Source: Janibacter melonis (GTDB lineage Bacteria > Actinomycetota > Actinomycetes > Actinomycetales > Dermatophilaceae). Taken from it: a stretch of DNA of 64,000 bases. The stretch lies in the NCBI RefSeq assembly GCF_020567375.1, contig NZ_JAJBZM010000001.1:975935-1039934 (forward strand), read 5' to 3'. Numbering within the stretch: the stretch's first letter is position 1; every line of letters begins with the position of its first letter. A program made the position numbers and the translations under genes. Shown here in pieces: positions 1 to 8,002 of this stretch. The notes under the pieces were generated by a model that saw nothing but the letters and a program-made list of their open reading frames with translations, did not search any database and was not told where the DNA came from.

Positions 1-551
1 TCAACGCCATCGAGGAGCGCGGGTACACCGCGGCCTTCGGCGGTGGCCGTCGCGACGAGGAGAAGGCCCGCGCCAAGGAGCGGATCTACAGCCACCGCGA
101 CGACTTCGGCCAGTGGGACCCGAAGAACCAGCGCCCCGAGCTGTGGTCGCTCTACAACGGCCGGATCCACGAGGGCGAGCACATGCGCGTCTTCCCCCTG
201 TCGAACTGGACCGAGCTCGACATCTGGCAGTACATCGCCCGCGAAGACCTCGACATCCCCGAGATCTACTACTCGCATCGTCGCCGGGTCTTCGCGCGCG
301 ACGGGATGCTGCTCACGGAGAGCGAGCACAACCCCCTCCGCCCCGGTGAGGAGGCACAGGAGCGCCAGGTGCGCTTCCGCACCGTCGGCGACCTCACGCT
401 CACCGGGTGCGTCGAGTCCGACGCCTCCAGCGTCGAGCAGATCATCGACGAGATCTCCATCGCCCGGCTCACCGAGCGAGGCGCCACCCGTGGCGACGAC
501 CGCTTCAGCGAGGCCGCCATGGAGGACCGCAAGAAGGAGGGCTACTTCTGA
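1..551 (+). CDS. cysD: Sulfate adenylyltransferase subunit 2 (CysD), 3' part
   Basis: This is the end of the PP-loop ATP-sulfurylase subunit that forms APS from ATP and sulfate in assimilatory sulfate reduction. The frame is open from base 3, and the left edge of the window removes the N-terminal nucleotide-binding part, leaving 182 residues. Visible family features are the GGRRDEEKARAKER stretch, the SNWTELDIWQY segment, the RFRTVGD...TGCV region and the usual KKEGYF C-terminus. The TGA stop (549-551) shares its last base with the ATG at 551 of cysN, so the two subunits are translationally coupled. The identity rests on both the sequence and the partner gene. Confidence 0.97.
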   Translation, partial: NAIEERGYTAAFGGGRRDEEKARAKERIYSHRDDFGQWDPKNQRPELWSLYNGRIHEGEHMRVFPLSNWTELDIWQYIAREDLDIPEIYYSHRRRVFARDGMLLTESEHNPLRPGEEAQERQVRFRTVGDLTLTGCVESDASSVEQIIDEISIARLTERGATRGDDRFSEAAMEDRKKEGYF

Positions 552-1954
552 TGGGTATCGACCTGCAGACGGACACGTCGTCTCGAGGCTCCTCGCAGAC
601 CTCGTCGCACCTCGACGACCAAGGTGCCGAGGAGGCAGCGGTGAGCGCTCAGTCCACCCAGACGGATCTGGACCTCGGGATCCTGCGGGTCGCGACGGCA
701 GGGTCCGTCGACGACGGCAAGTCCACGCTCATCGGGCGGCTGCTGCTCGACAGCAAGGCGATCTTCGAGGACCAGCTCGAGGCCGTCGAGGCGACGAGCC
801 GCGCGAAGGGCCACGACCACACCGACCTCGCGCTGCTGACCGACGGCCTGCGCAGCGAGCGCGAGCAGGGCATCACCATCGACGTCGCGTACCGGTACTT
901 CTCGACGCCGCGGCGCAAGTTCATCCTCGCCGACACCCCCGGGCACGCGCAGTACACGCGCAACATGGTGACCGGTGCCTCGACGGCTGACCTCGGGCTC
1001 GTCCTCGTCGACGCCCGTCACGGCATCACCGAGCAGTCGCGCCGGCACACCGTGCTCCTGTCGCTGCTCCAGGTCCCGCACATCACCCTCGTCGTCAACA
1101 AGATGGATCTCGTCGGGTACGACGAGGCGGTCTTCACGCACATCCGCGACGAGTTCGAGGACTTCGCCGGCCGGCTCGACGTGCCGACGACGAGCGCCTT
1201 CCCCATCAGCGCGCTCGCCGGCGACAACGTCGTCACCCCCAGCGACGCGATGCCGTGGCACAGCGGTGGCAGTCTGCTCGACCACCTCGAGACCGTCGAG
1301 ACGGCCTCGGACCTCGGCAGCGAAGGGGGCGTCCCCTCCCGCTTCCCGGTGCAGTACGTCATCCGGCCGCAGCAGGGTGAGTACCGGGACTACCGCGGCT
1401 ACGCCGGGCGCGTCGAGGCGGGGACCTTCGAGGTCGGGCAGCAGGTCGTCGTGCTGCCGAGCGGCATGCGGACGACGATCGCCGGCATCGACGTCCTCGG
1501 CGAGGAGCTCGAGCAGGCCGTGACCTCGCAGTCCGTCGTGCTCCGGCTCGCGGATGACGTCGACGTCTCCCGTGGCGACCTCGTCGCTGGGGCTGGGGAG
1601 CATGAGCCCGAGGTGACGCGAGAGCTGACGGCAACCGTTTCGTGGATGGCGACCGGCGAGCTGCACGAGCGTCAGAAGCTGCTGCTCAAGCACACCACCC
1701 GCACCGTGCGCGCCGTCGTGCAGGGTGTGAGCTCTCGGCTCGACATCAACTCGCTCGAGCGCGACCGTGACGCGAGCACGCTCGAGCTCAACGAGATCGG
1801 CTCAGTCACGCTGCGGCTCGCTCAGCCGCTCGTCGTCGACCCGTACGCCGATATCCGGTCGACCGGGTCCTTCATCCTCATCGACCCCGCCACCGGTGCG
1901 ACGGTCGGCGCCGGGATGATCTCGGGTACGCACGGCGAGGACTACGCAATCTGA
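551..1954 (+). CDS. cysN: Sulfate adenylyltransferase subunit 1 (CysN, GTPase)
   Basis: This is the regulatory GTPase subunit of ATP sulfurylase; GTP hydrolysis drives APS formation by CysD. Taking the ATG at 551 it has 467 residues. It shows G1 GSVDDGKST (about 51-59), the G2/switch I stretch GITIDVAYRYF, G3 DTPGH (about 128) and G4 NKMD (about 183), followed by EF-Tu-like beta-barrel domains. There is no fused APS kinase domain. The first 40 or so residues (SSRGSSQTSSH) are not typical of CysN and are encoded by a copy of a dispersed palindromic repeat. A GTG at 641 with AGGAGG five bases upstream would give a 437-residue protein of normal CysN length. The ATG at 551 also has a good upstream AAGGAGG, so the start is unsettled. 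Confidence 0.96.
   Translation: MGIDLQTDTSSRGSSQTSSHLDDQGAEEAAVSAQSTQTDLDLGILRVATAGSVDDGKSTLIGRLLLDSKAIFEDQLEAVEATSRAKGHDHTDLALLTDGLRSEREQGITIDVAYRYFSTPRRKFILADTPGHAQYTRNMVTGASTADLGLVLVDARHGITEQSRRHTVLLSLLQVPHITLVVNKMDLVGYDEAVFTHIRDEFEDFAGRLDVPTTSAFPISALAGDNVVTPSDAMPWHSGGSLLDHLETVETASDLGSEGGVPSRFPVQYVIRPQQGEYRDYRGYAGRVEAGTFEVGQQVVVLPSGMRTTIAGIDVLGEELEQAVTSQSVVLRLADDVDVSRGDLVAGAGEHEPEVTRELTATVSWMATGELHERQKLLLKHTTRTVRAVVQGVSSRLDINSLERDRDASTLELNEIGSVTLRLAQPLVVDPYADIRSTGSFILIDPATGATVGAGMISGTHGEDYAI
577..621. repeat. Dispersed palindromic repeat copy at the cysD-cysN junction
   Basis: The stretch holds TCTCGAGGCTCCTCGCAG followed by CGTCGCACCTCGACGACC, which matches the two halves of the repeat seen at 3451-3608, 16733-16808 and 47499-47711 (TCGAGGCTCGCTG ... 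CGCTCGCACCTCGACC). It lies either inside the first codons of cysN or, if cysN starts at 641, in the spacer between the two genes. Identification is by eye. Confidence 0.65.
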
Positions 1955-1964
1955 CGATCGTGCG

Positions 1965-2010
1965 ATACATGCAGAAGGCCCCGGCTCTCACCGGGGCCTT
2001 CCGCATGTAT
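1965..2010. terminator. Bidirectional terminator between cysN and the convergent surface-protein gene
   Basis: An extended hairpin: ATACATGC (1965-1972), two unpaired bases, AAGGCCCCGG (1975-1984), loop CTCTCA, CCGGGGCCTT (1991-2000), two unpaired bases, GCATGTAT (2003-2010). The 10-bp GC-rich core plus the 8-bp outer stem lies 11 bases after the cysN stop and 13 bases before the end of the convergent gene, so it can serve both. Confidence 0.85.
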
Positions 2011-2022
2011 TGATCGCTACTA

Positions 2023-3297
2023 CTACTTGAGGCCGGTTCCGCTGTACCCGACCTCGATCACCGAGCCCGTCGGCAGTCCAGCGACGCCCTTGAGCAGCTC
2101 AACTCGCAGCATGGTGACGTTGATGGTCTGAGCGCCTATGACCTGCCTGTTGACCGTCACTGTCGCAACACCGGGAATCTCAACGACCGAGTTCGCCTCG
2201 AGATCGGCGCTCGCCACCGACTTGCCCGCGATCTTCAGGCCGGCGAAGGTCGAGGTGTTCGACCGGTAGTACTTGCCCGTCGCCTTCGAGCGCGAGGTGG
2301 TTGTCTCTGCTTTGATCGCGTCTGCGGTGATGAGGCCCCCGAGGATGCGCGGAGACGCGGTCGTGTTCGTCACCTTGGAGTAGATGCGGGCGCTCTCGCT
2401 CACGCCGCGCGCTGTCGTCGTCGTCGTGCCCGAGCTGATGAGGAGCGGGACATTCACCCCCGCGACGTCGTTCTTCGCGACTCCTCCGGCGCAGGGAACG
2501 CCGATATATGCGGTGGGGCTCGAGGTCACCGCGCCGCTCAGGGCTCGTACACGGGTGCTGAACCCAGTTCCTGTGTAAATCTGGTTCTCAGGCAGGTCCT
2601 GGACGGTCGCCGTTGTCGACGCGATCTGGATGGTCGACCCTGCGGCCAGGCCCAGGGTGTTGCCGGGCAGGACCCGGATGACGAGCCCGGTCGTCCTTGC
2701 GGTGTACGCACCGGTCGAGCTCGTGGAGCGCGACTGCTGGTTGACCGTGACGTCGGCGATTCCGGCGATCGTGATCTTGGAGTTCTTGGCGACGTTCGCC
2801 GAGATGCTCCTGCCGCCGATCTTGAGGTTGGTGAAGGTCATCGTGTTGACCCCGCTGCGCGTGCCGCCGGACTTGGCGTAAGCCGAGGAGTTGGTCTTGA
2901 TCGCGTCGGCGGTGATCCGGCCGCCGAGCAGGTTGACCTTGCCCACCTGCGACTGGGTGTTGGTGCGCTTGTAGGTGCTGGTCGCGGTCGTCCTCGCCAG
3001 CGTCGTGACGGCCCCGGTCTTGCCGACGACGGGAATCGAGATGCCGGCAACGGACTGCTCGTCCTGCAAGCCTCCCTCCCGTGTGCAGCCAACCCACGAC
3101 TTCGCCGTTGCGCCGGAGGTCACCGTCCCGTTGAGCAAATTCACCTGAGAGCCATAAGCCACGCCCGAGTAGGCCACGCCCGGTTTCGTCGCGCTCGCGG
3201 CCACCTCACGCGCAGTGCTCGCTGGCGCCGCCGTAGCCGGTGGCGCTGCAAGCACAACTGTCGCGCCGATGGTGATGAATACCCCTGCAATCCTCAT
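2023..3297 (-). CDS. Secreted choice-of-anchor-P-like surface protein with duplicated domain
   Basis: A 424-residue exported protein of unknown function. The ATG at 3297 is chosen because AAGGGG lies six bases before it and the product then begins with a classical signal peptide (MRIAGVFITIGATVVLAAPP, cleavage near ATA-AP). The mature part consists of two related halves of about 190 residues; each carries a GG-(R/L)-ITADAIK motif, an LKI(G/A)G(R/K)S segment and a VTVN(Q/R)Q segment, so it arose by tandem duplication. The sequence is rich in Ser, Thr and Ala and resembles actinobacterial proteins annotated as choice-of-anchor P family. No sortase motif or C-terminal membrane helix is seen. The base composition looks distinctly less GC-rich than the neighbours. 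An upstream ATG at 3342 is possible but has no good ribosome binding site. It faces cysN across the shared terminator. Confidence 0.8.
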   Translation of the reverse strand: MRIAGVFITIGATVVLAAPPATAAPASTAREVAASATKPGVAYSGVAYGSQVNLLNGTVTSGATAKSWVGCTREGGLQDEQSVAGISIPVVGKTGAVTTLARTTATSTYKRTNTQSQVGKVNLLGGRITADAIKTNSSAYAKSGGTRSGVNTMTFTNLKIGGRSISANVAKNSKITIAGIADVTVNQQSRSTSSTGAYTARTTGLVIRVLPGNTLGLAAGSTIQIASTTATVQDLPENQIYTGTGFSTRVRALSGAVTSSPTAYIGVPCAGGVAKNDVAGVNVPLLISSGTTTTTARGVSESARIYSKVTNTTASPRILGGLITADAIKAETTTSRSKATGKYYRSNTSTFAGLKIAGKSVASADLEANSVVEIPGVATVTVNRQVIGAQTINVTMLRVELLKGVAGLPTGSVIEVGYSGTGLK

Positions 3298-3450
3298 GAG
3301 AGCCCCTTCCCTGAGTCCCTGCCACGTCAGCAGGGCTGACACGCAGGAGGCTAGTGACGCTCGTCATACGGTCCGCACGGTGCAAACTTCAGGATCCCGT
3401 CTGAAGGTCGTCAGGAGATGGTCAAGACGTGTAGTCGGCTCGTCTCGCGA

Positions 3451-3608
3451 GGGGTTTCGAGGCTCGAGCCCTAGGGGCTCTTCGCGCCTCAACCAGCGAA
3501 GGCCGACTTGGTTTCGAGGCTCGTCGCAGAGCTGGTCGTACCTTCAACAGCGAGGGGCCGTTGATGGTTGAGGTGCGAGGGCCGCCAAGGCCCGAGCCTC
3601 GAAACCCT
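3451..3608. repeat. Cluster of dispersed palindromic repeats
   Basis: The 371-base gap between the surface-protein start and the HNH gene holds three or more repeat halves. GGTTTCGAGGCTCG occurs at 3453-3466 (one base less conserved) and at 3510-3523, CGCCTCAACCAGCGAAGG lies at 3485-3502, and an inverted partner runs GGTTGAGGTGCGAGG ... CGAGCCTCGAAACCC at about 3566-3607. The inverted halves could pair over long distance. The same family appears at 16.7 kb and 47.5 kb. No gene is seen in this stretch. Confidence 0.75.
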
Positions 3609-3640
3609 TGCTGACCGTTCGCCGACATGGCCTGGCCATT

Positions 3641-3656
3641 TCGAACACCTGTTCGA
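3641..3656 (+). promoter_or_regulatory. LexA SOS box upstream of the 13E12 HNH gene
   Basis: TCGAACACCTGTTCGA is a perfect match to the actinobacterial LexA-box consensus TCGAAC-N4-GTTCGA and is fully palindromic outside the centre. It ends 12 bases before the ATG at 3669, where repressor would block transcription. LexA boxes before 13E12-family genes are known in Mycobacterium tuberculosis; DNA-damage induction here is inferred. Confidence 0.85.
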
Positions 3657-3668
3657 TAGTGTGGGGTC

Positions 3669-5108
3669 ATGGCGACGATGCCGCAGCTCCTCAACCCGGG
3701 CACCCCGGGCCAGAGCCACGTGCCAGCCCTCCTCGACCAGGCCCACGCCGTCATCGACAGCCTCCAGGACGCGATCGCCGCCGACCAGCGGACCGCCGGG
3801 CGGGCTCTGCGCGCCGATCTCGTCGAGGTCGAACGCCTCGCCCGACGTGTCGAGGCCGCGCGGCTGCGCCTGGTCGCCCGGGCGGACTCCGTGCGCGTGG
3901 CGGAGCGCACCGGGCACACCGACACCGGGGCCTGGGTCGCACAGTCCACCAACGGCGACCGACGACCCGCCTCACGCGACGTACGCCTCGCCACCGCCCT
4001 GACCGCGCCCAGCACGCCACCCCCGGGTGACTCCCCTGATCAGACCCCTGTCGGTCTGACCCTCGTCGGCTCTGAATCCCCTAACACCCCGCCCGAACCG
4101 CCGCAGCCCGAGCTCGCCCGCACCGCCGCAGCCCTCGACGACGGGCGGATCAGCGCCGACCACGCCCGCGTCATCACCCAGGCGATGGACGACCTCCCCG
4201 ACGGGCTCACCCTCGAGCAGCGCCGCGCCTGCGAGGCCGAGCTCCTGCTCCTCGCGGTCAACCGGGCACCGGCCAAGCTACGGATCGCCGCCAGGCGCGT
4301 CCTCGAAGCCGTCGAACCCGACGAAGACGTCGTCGACGCCCACGAGGACAAAATCCTTGCCGCGCAAGAGGCGCACGCCCGCGACGAGTCGGCCTTCTGG
4401 ATCCGCGACAACCACGACGGCACCATGACCGGGCACTTCACCGTCCCCTGGGCCGCCGGCGCGATCCTCGGCAAGGTCATCGACGCCATGACCGCACCCC
4501 GACGCCGCACCCAGCCCGGCTCGGACACCGTGATCACCGAACCCAGCGACCTCGCCCGCCTCACCGGCGACACCCGCGTCGACGAGCTCGACTGGCAGCA
4601 CCGCCGCGGCCTGGCCTTCGCCGACCTCCTCACCCGCATCCCCACCGACCACCTCTCCCGCAAGGTCGCCGCCACCCTCCTGGTCACCACCCGACTCGAC
4701 GACCTCACCGGAGACCTGCGCCGAGCCGGAAGCACCGACGCCGGCGACCACCTCGACACCGGCACCATCCGCCGCATGGCCTGCGCCGCCGGGATCATCC
4801 CCGTCGTCCTCGGCGGACCCTCACAGCCCCTCGACCTCGCCCGACAGAAGCGCCTCTTCACCGAAGCCCAAGCCCTCGCCCTGTCCCTGAGCTACGACAC
4901 CTGCGCCGCCCACGGGTGCGAACGCCCCTTCGCGTGGACCGAGATCCATCACCTCCACGCCTGGCGAGACGGCGGACTCACCGACCTGCTCAACGCGGTC
5001 CCCCTGTGCGGCTACCACCACCGCATGATCGACGGACCCGACTGGCAGCACACCACCCACCGCGCACCCGACGACACCGTGACGATCCACTTCCACCGAC
5101 GCACGTAA
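3669..5108 (+). CDS. 13E12-family protein: DUF222 plus HNH endonuclease
   Basis: A 479-residue member of the actinobacterial 13E12 repeat family, which is usually present in many copies per genome. The DUF222 region covers roughly residues 20-330. The HNH zinc-binding nuclease domain is at about 415-460: CAAHGCERP supplies the cysteine region, EIHHLHAW the catalytic His pair, and LCGYHHRMID the last Cys/His ligands. The motif is intact, so nuclease activity is plausible. The biological role of the family is not known. The ATG at 3669 lies just past a perfect LexA box, which predicts SOS induction. Codon use resembles the chromosome, and no phage or transposase gene is adjacent. Palindromic repeats lie immediately upstream. 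Confidence 0.93.
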   Translation: MATMPQLLNPGTPGQSHVPALLDQAHAVIDSLQDAIAADQRTAGRALRADLVEVERLARRVEAARLRLVARADSVRVAERTGHTDTGAWVAQSTNGDRRPASRDVRLATALTAPSTPPPGDSPDQTPVGLTLVGSESPNTPPEPPQPELARTAAALDDGRISADHARVITQAMDDLPDGLTLEQRRACEAELLLLAVNRAPAKLRIAARRVLEAVEPDEDVVDAHEDKILAAQEAHARDESAFWIRDNHDGTMTGHFTVPWAAGAILGKVIDAMTAPRRRTQPGSDTVITEPSDLARLTGDTRVDELDWQHRRGLAFADLLTRIPTDHLSRKVAATLLVTTRLDDLTGDLRRAGSTDAGDHLDTGTIRRMACAAGIIPVVLGGPSQPLDLARQKRLFTEAQALALSLSYDTCAAHGCERPFAWTEIHHLHAWRDGGLTDLLNAVPLCGYHHRMIDGPDWQHTTHRAPDDTVTIHFHRRT

Positions 5109-5290
5109 GCGGGCGGGCAGTATGCGGGTCAGGTCAGGGCACGTGACCGTTTCGACGCCGAAACGCGACTGAACTGAGTCTCGACAGACGGTGCCGTGGG
5201 TCACAGATGCGCCAATACCTTTCTCGCACAGGCCTCGTCGCCCCCTCGGCGTGGTCTGCCCCCCGCCCGCCTCGCGCTGAGGAGCGTGCT

Positions 5291-6634
5291 GTGCGAATGA
5301 CGCAACCCCCTGCCCCCGCCCATCTGCTGCGTCGAACGGCCGGTCTCGTCGCCGCCGTCGCTGCCGCCGGACTCGTCGTCACGGCCACCGCCGCAGCGCC
5401 ACCCGCCGAGGCCTCGTCCTCGTCAGCTGCCGGGTCGAAGCCCACCCCCGCACCGACGAGCACCAGCAAGCCGAAGACCACGGCGAAGCCGAAGACCACC
5501 GCAAAGCCCAAGACCACCGCAAAGCCCAAGACCACCGCAAAGCCCAAGACCACGGCGAAGCCCAAGACCACGAGCACGCCGAAGCCGACCGCCAAGCCCA
5601 AGCCCACGAGCATCCCGAAGCCGACGGCCACCCCTTCGCCCGCCGTCATCTCAGCCCCCGCGGCCGGTACGACGAACCCCCGACCCGCCCTCGGCGTGCA
5701 GTACCACGGCATGTGGTCGGACCAGACGCCCGCGGTGCGCGCGAAGGTCCTCGACCAGCTCGTCGCCAACGGCTCCGAGTGGGTCCGCATCGACGTCTCC
5801 TGGGCGATGATCGAGCCCAAGCACCAGCAGTACGACATGCAGTGGGGCGTCCCCTTCGTCGACACCGTGCTCAAGGAGGTCGAGGACCGGGGCCTCAAGG
5901 CCATGGTGACCTTCTGGCTCACGCCCGACTGGGCCAGCTACGGCAAGGGCGAGCGCTACGCACCGCGCTACCCGACCGCCTACGGCCGCGCGGCCGGCTG
6001 GGCCGCCAAGCGGTGGGGCCACACGGTCGACGCGTGGGAGATGTGGAACGAGCAGAACCACCCCGACTTTTTCACCACGGCCGACCCGGTCGCGTACACG
6101 AAGATGCTCTGCTCGGCCTACACCGAGGTCAAGAAGGCCGACACGAGCCCCGTCGTCTACGGCGGGCTGCAGTACAACGACGCGGCTTTCGTGAAGAAGA
6201 CGTACACGGCCGGGGCGAAGGGGTGCTTCGACATCCTCGCGACCCACCCGTACTCGGCACCCTCGGACTTCTCGCCCTCGCGCGACGGCGGGGCGCCCTG
6301 GGGGGTGACCCGGGTGCGCGACGTGCGCGCCGTCATGGTCGCCCAGGGCGACGCGGCCAAGCCGATCTGGTTCACCGAGCTCGGCTGGTCAACCGGTCAG
6401 ATCCCCAACCCGCAGCCCTGGCAGCGGGCGGTGAGCGAGCAGACTCAGGCCGACTTCCTCGAGGAGACGGTGGCGCTGACCCGCAGCAGCTATCCCTACG
6501 TCAAGGGGATCATCTGGTTCCGCGAGCGGGACCGGACCGGCGGCAACCCCTACGAGGACGGGTACGGCCTCATGCGGGCCGATCTCACCCCGAAGCCGGC
6601 CCTCGCCCGGCTCAAGGCGGTTGCCTCCTCCTGA
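5291..6634 (+). CDS. Secreted clan-A-type glycoside hydrolase with KPKTTA linker
   Basis: A 447-residue exported enzyme likely to cleave a polysaccharide. The GTG at 5291 is preferred because GAGGAG ends seven bases before it; the ATG at 5297 is an alternative. A signal peptide (RRTAGLVAAVAAAGLVVTATA, split by a Lys/Arg start) is followed by a Lys/Pro/Thr linker (about residues 50-125) containing six exact or near-exact KPKTTA units. The catalytic (beta/alpha)8 domain follows, with MWNEQNH (acid/base Glu about 254) and WFTELGWS (nucleophile Glu about 363), the arrangement of GH39/GH5-like families. The basic linker could bind anionic wall or capsule polymers. It lies just upstream of the exopolysaccharide operon in the same direction, so it may trim or release that polymer; this is inference. 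Confidence 0.85.
   Translation: MRMTQPPAPAHLLRRTAGLVAAVAAAGLVVTATAAAPPAEASSSSAAGSKPTPAPTSTSKPKTTAKPKTTAKPKTTAKPKTTAKPKTTAKPKTTSTPKPTAKPKPTSIPKPTATPSPAVISAPAAGTTNPRPALGVQYHGMWSDQTPAVRAKVLDQLVANGSEWVRIDVSWAMIEPKHQQYDMQWGVPFVDTVLKEVEDRGLKAMVTFWLTPDWASYGKGERYAPRYPTAYGRAAGWAAKRWGHTVDAWEMWNEQNHPDFFTTADPVAYTKMLCSAYTEVKKADTSPVVYGGLQYNDAAFVKKTYTAGAKGCFDILATHPYSAPSDFSPSRDGGAPWGVTRVRDVRAVMVAQGDAAKPIWFTELGWSTGQIPNPQPWQRAVSEQTQADFLEETVALTRSSYPYVKGIIWFRERDRTGGNPYEDGYGLMRADLTPKPALARLKAVASS
5468..5575 (+). repeat. 18-bp tandem repeat coding KPKTTA units
   Basis: Six in-frame 18-base units of the form AAGCCSAAGACCACSGCG encode the KPKTTA linker of the glycoside hydrolase. Units differ only at wobble positions, and three consecutive ones are nearly identical, so the number can change by slippage or recombination without breaking the frame. 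Confidence 0.9.
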
Positions 6635-6760
6635 CGTGCTTCTTGACCATCTCTTGACGATTTCCTGACCAACCCTGGACAAACGGTGATTGAAGGATCA
6701 CCCTCATGGCACGATGCACCTTGGATTACTCGGGGGTAACGAGCCGTAGGGGGCTGGGTC
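6635..6760 (+). promoter_or_regulatory. Probable promoter/leader of the exopolysaccharide operon
   Basis: These 126 bases are noticeably more AT-rich than the flanks. Visible elements are TTGAC-like hexamers near 6640-6660, an inverted repeat GGTGAT-N6-ATCACC at 6685-6702, CTCG-N7-CGAG near 6727-6743 and an AGGGGG ribosome binding site before the ATG at 6761. The inverted repeat could be an operator. No known riboswitch pattern was recognised. Confidence 0.4.
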
Positions 6761-8002
6761 ATGGGGACAGGTCTAGGCACGACGGAGGTCGCGCGCGCGA
6801 CGGCTCACGCGCCGACACCGCCGACGGTGCGCACGGGTGATCTCGCCGAGCTCGGTGAGCCGGTCGCCCGGCTCCACGACCTCGCCGGGGTCCCCCTGCG
6901 CACCCACGCGCGCGACCTGCTCGCGTGGGCCCGGACCGTCGGGCAGGACGTCACCGTCGTGCTCGTCGAGGACGAGACGGGCGCGCCCGTCGCGGCCGCG
7001 CTGCTCGAGGTGCGCGTGCGCCGGACCCCGGTCGGCTCCCTCGTCTCTGCCCGGCTTGCCGGGCATGCCACCCTCGACCACCAGCGCCTCGTGGCCCTCG
7101 ACGACGAGGCCGCCCGCGCGCTCGCCGGGGGCATCCACGACCTACTTGCCGAGCACATCGCGTGGCGGTGCGAGCTCGAGCTGCTGCCCGTCGGCGACCC
7201 GGTGGTCGCCGAGCTGAGGCGGCTCTCCCCCTTCGCCCAGACCACGGCGGACGACCCGACCCCGCAGGTGATCTGGCCGACCGAGCGCACCGAGCGCACC
7301 TGGGCGGCCAAGAAGACGCGGCAGCGCACCCGCACCGCGCAGCGACGGGCCGACGAGAGCGGGCGCGACTGGTCGGTGACCCGTGCGACCGAGGCGAGCG
7401 AGGTGCTCGCCGCGCTGCCGGCGACCCTCGACCTGCGTCTCGAGCGCGAGCTGGAGCTGGGGCGCAGCGACTCGCTCGCCGACAGCCGCCAGCGGGCCGC
7501 GCACGTCGAGCTCTGCGAGAGCCTCGCCGCGCGCGGGGCGCTCGAGCTGTGGCAGCTCCACGTCGACGGTGCGCTCGGGGCCTACCTGCTCGCGGCGCGC
7601 GACGGCGACATCATCCGGCTCGTCGACGGGCGGATCCACCCCGACGCCGAGGACCTCTCGCCGGGCGTCATCCTGCACGGGCACGCGCTGCAGGCCTGGC
7701 ACGCCGACCCCAGCATCACCGGGGTCGACCTCGGTCGGGGGCTGACGAACTTCAAGCGCTCGCTGCGCACGCAGGACATCGACTCCGAGGCCACCGTGCT
7801 GTGGTCGCACCCGGCGCTCGCGCGGCTGGAGCAGCAGCGTGCCGCGGCGGTCGAGGGTGCCCGGTCTGCGCTGCGTGACGCCCGCGACCGCTCCCCCACT
7901 GTCGCGCGGGCCGTGCACGCCGGGCGCCGCGCCCAGACCTGGGCCCGCGCCCACCGTCCCGCCGTCACGGGTGGGAGCGCAGCGCACCAGGACGCGTCGT
8001 GA
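6761..8002 (+). CDS. CelD/BioF2-like GNAT acyltransferase of the EPS operon
   Basis: A 413-residue protein with the two-part layout of CelD/BioF2-like (GNAT_6) acyltransferases: a divergent N-terminal half and a conserved half at about 170-340 containing WAAKKTRQRTRTAQRR, the ELGRSDSLADS and HVELCESLAARG stretches and the GVDLGRGLTNFKRSL segment near the end of the fold. Members are often found in polysaccharide clusters, where they are thought to decorate sugars or lipid carriers; the donor and acceptor here are unknown. It is the first gene of the operon, has AGGGGG upstream of its ATG, and its stop overlaps the GTG of the sugar transferase by four bases (GTGA). Confidence 0.75.
   Translation: MGTGLGTTEVARATAHAPTPPTVRTGDLAELGEPVARLHDLAGVPLRTHARDLLAWARTVGQDVTVVLVEDETGAPVAAALLEVRVRRTPVGSLVSARLAGHATLDHQRLVALDDEAARALAGGIHDLLAEHIAWRCELELLPVGDPVVAELRRLSPFAQTTADDPTPQVIWPTERTERTWAAKKTRQRTRTAQRRADESGRDWSVTRATEASEVLAALPATLDLRLERELELGRSDSLADSRQRAAHVELCESLAARGALELWQLHVDGALGAYLLAARDGDIIRLVDGRIHPDAEDLSPGVILHGHALQAWHADPSITGVDLGRGLTNFKRSLRTQDIDSEATVLWSHPALARLEQQRAAAVEGARSALRDARDRSPTVARAVHAGRRAQTWARAHRPAVTGGSAAHQDAS

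Noticed and set aside
3669-5108. Homing endonuclease within an intron or intein
   Set aside because: The gene stands alone with DUF222 architecture and interrupts nothing; it belongs to the 13E12 family.
5109-5290. Cyclic di-AMP riboswitch before the secreted hydrolase
   Set aside because: Such switches occur before actinobacterial wall hydrolases, but I could not match the conserved core in these 180 bases.
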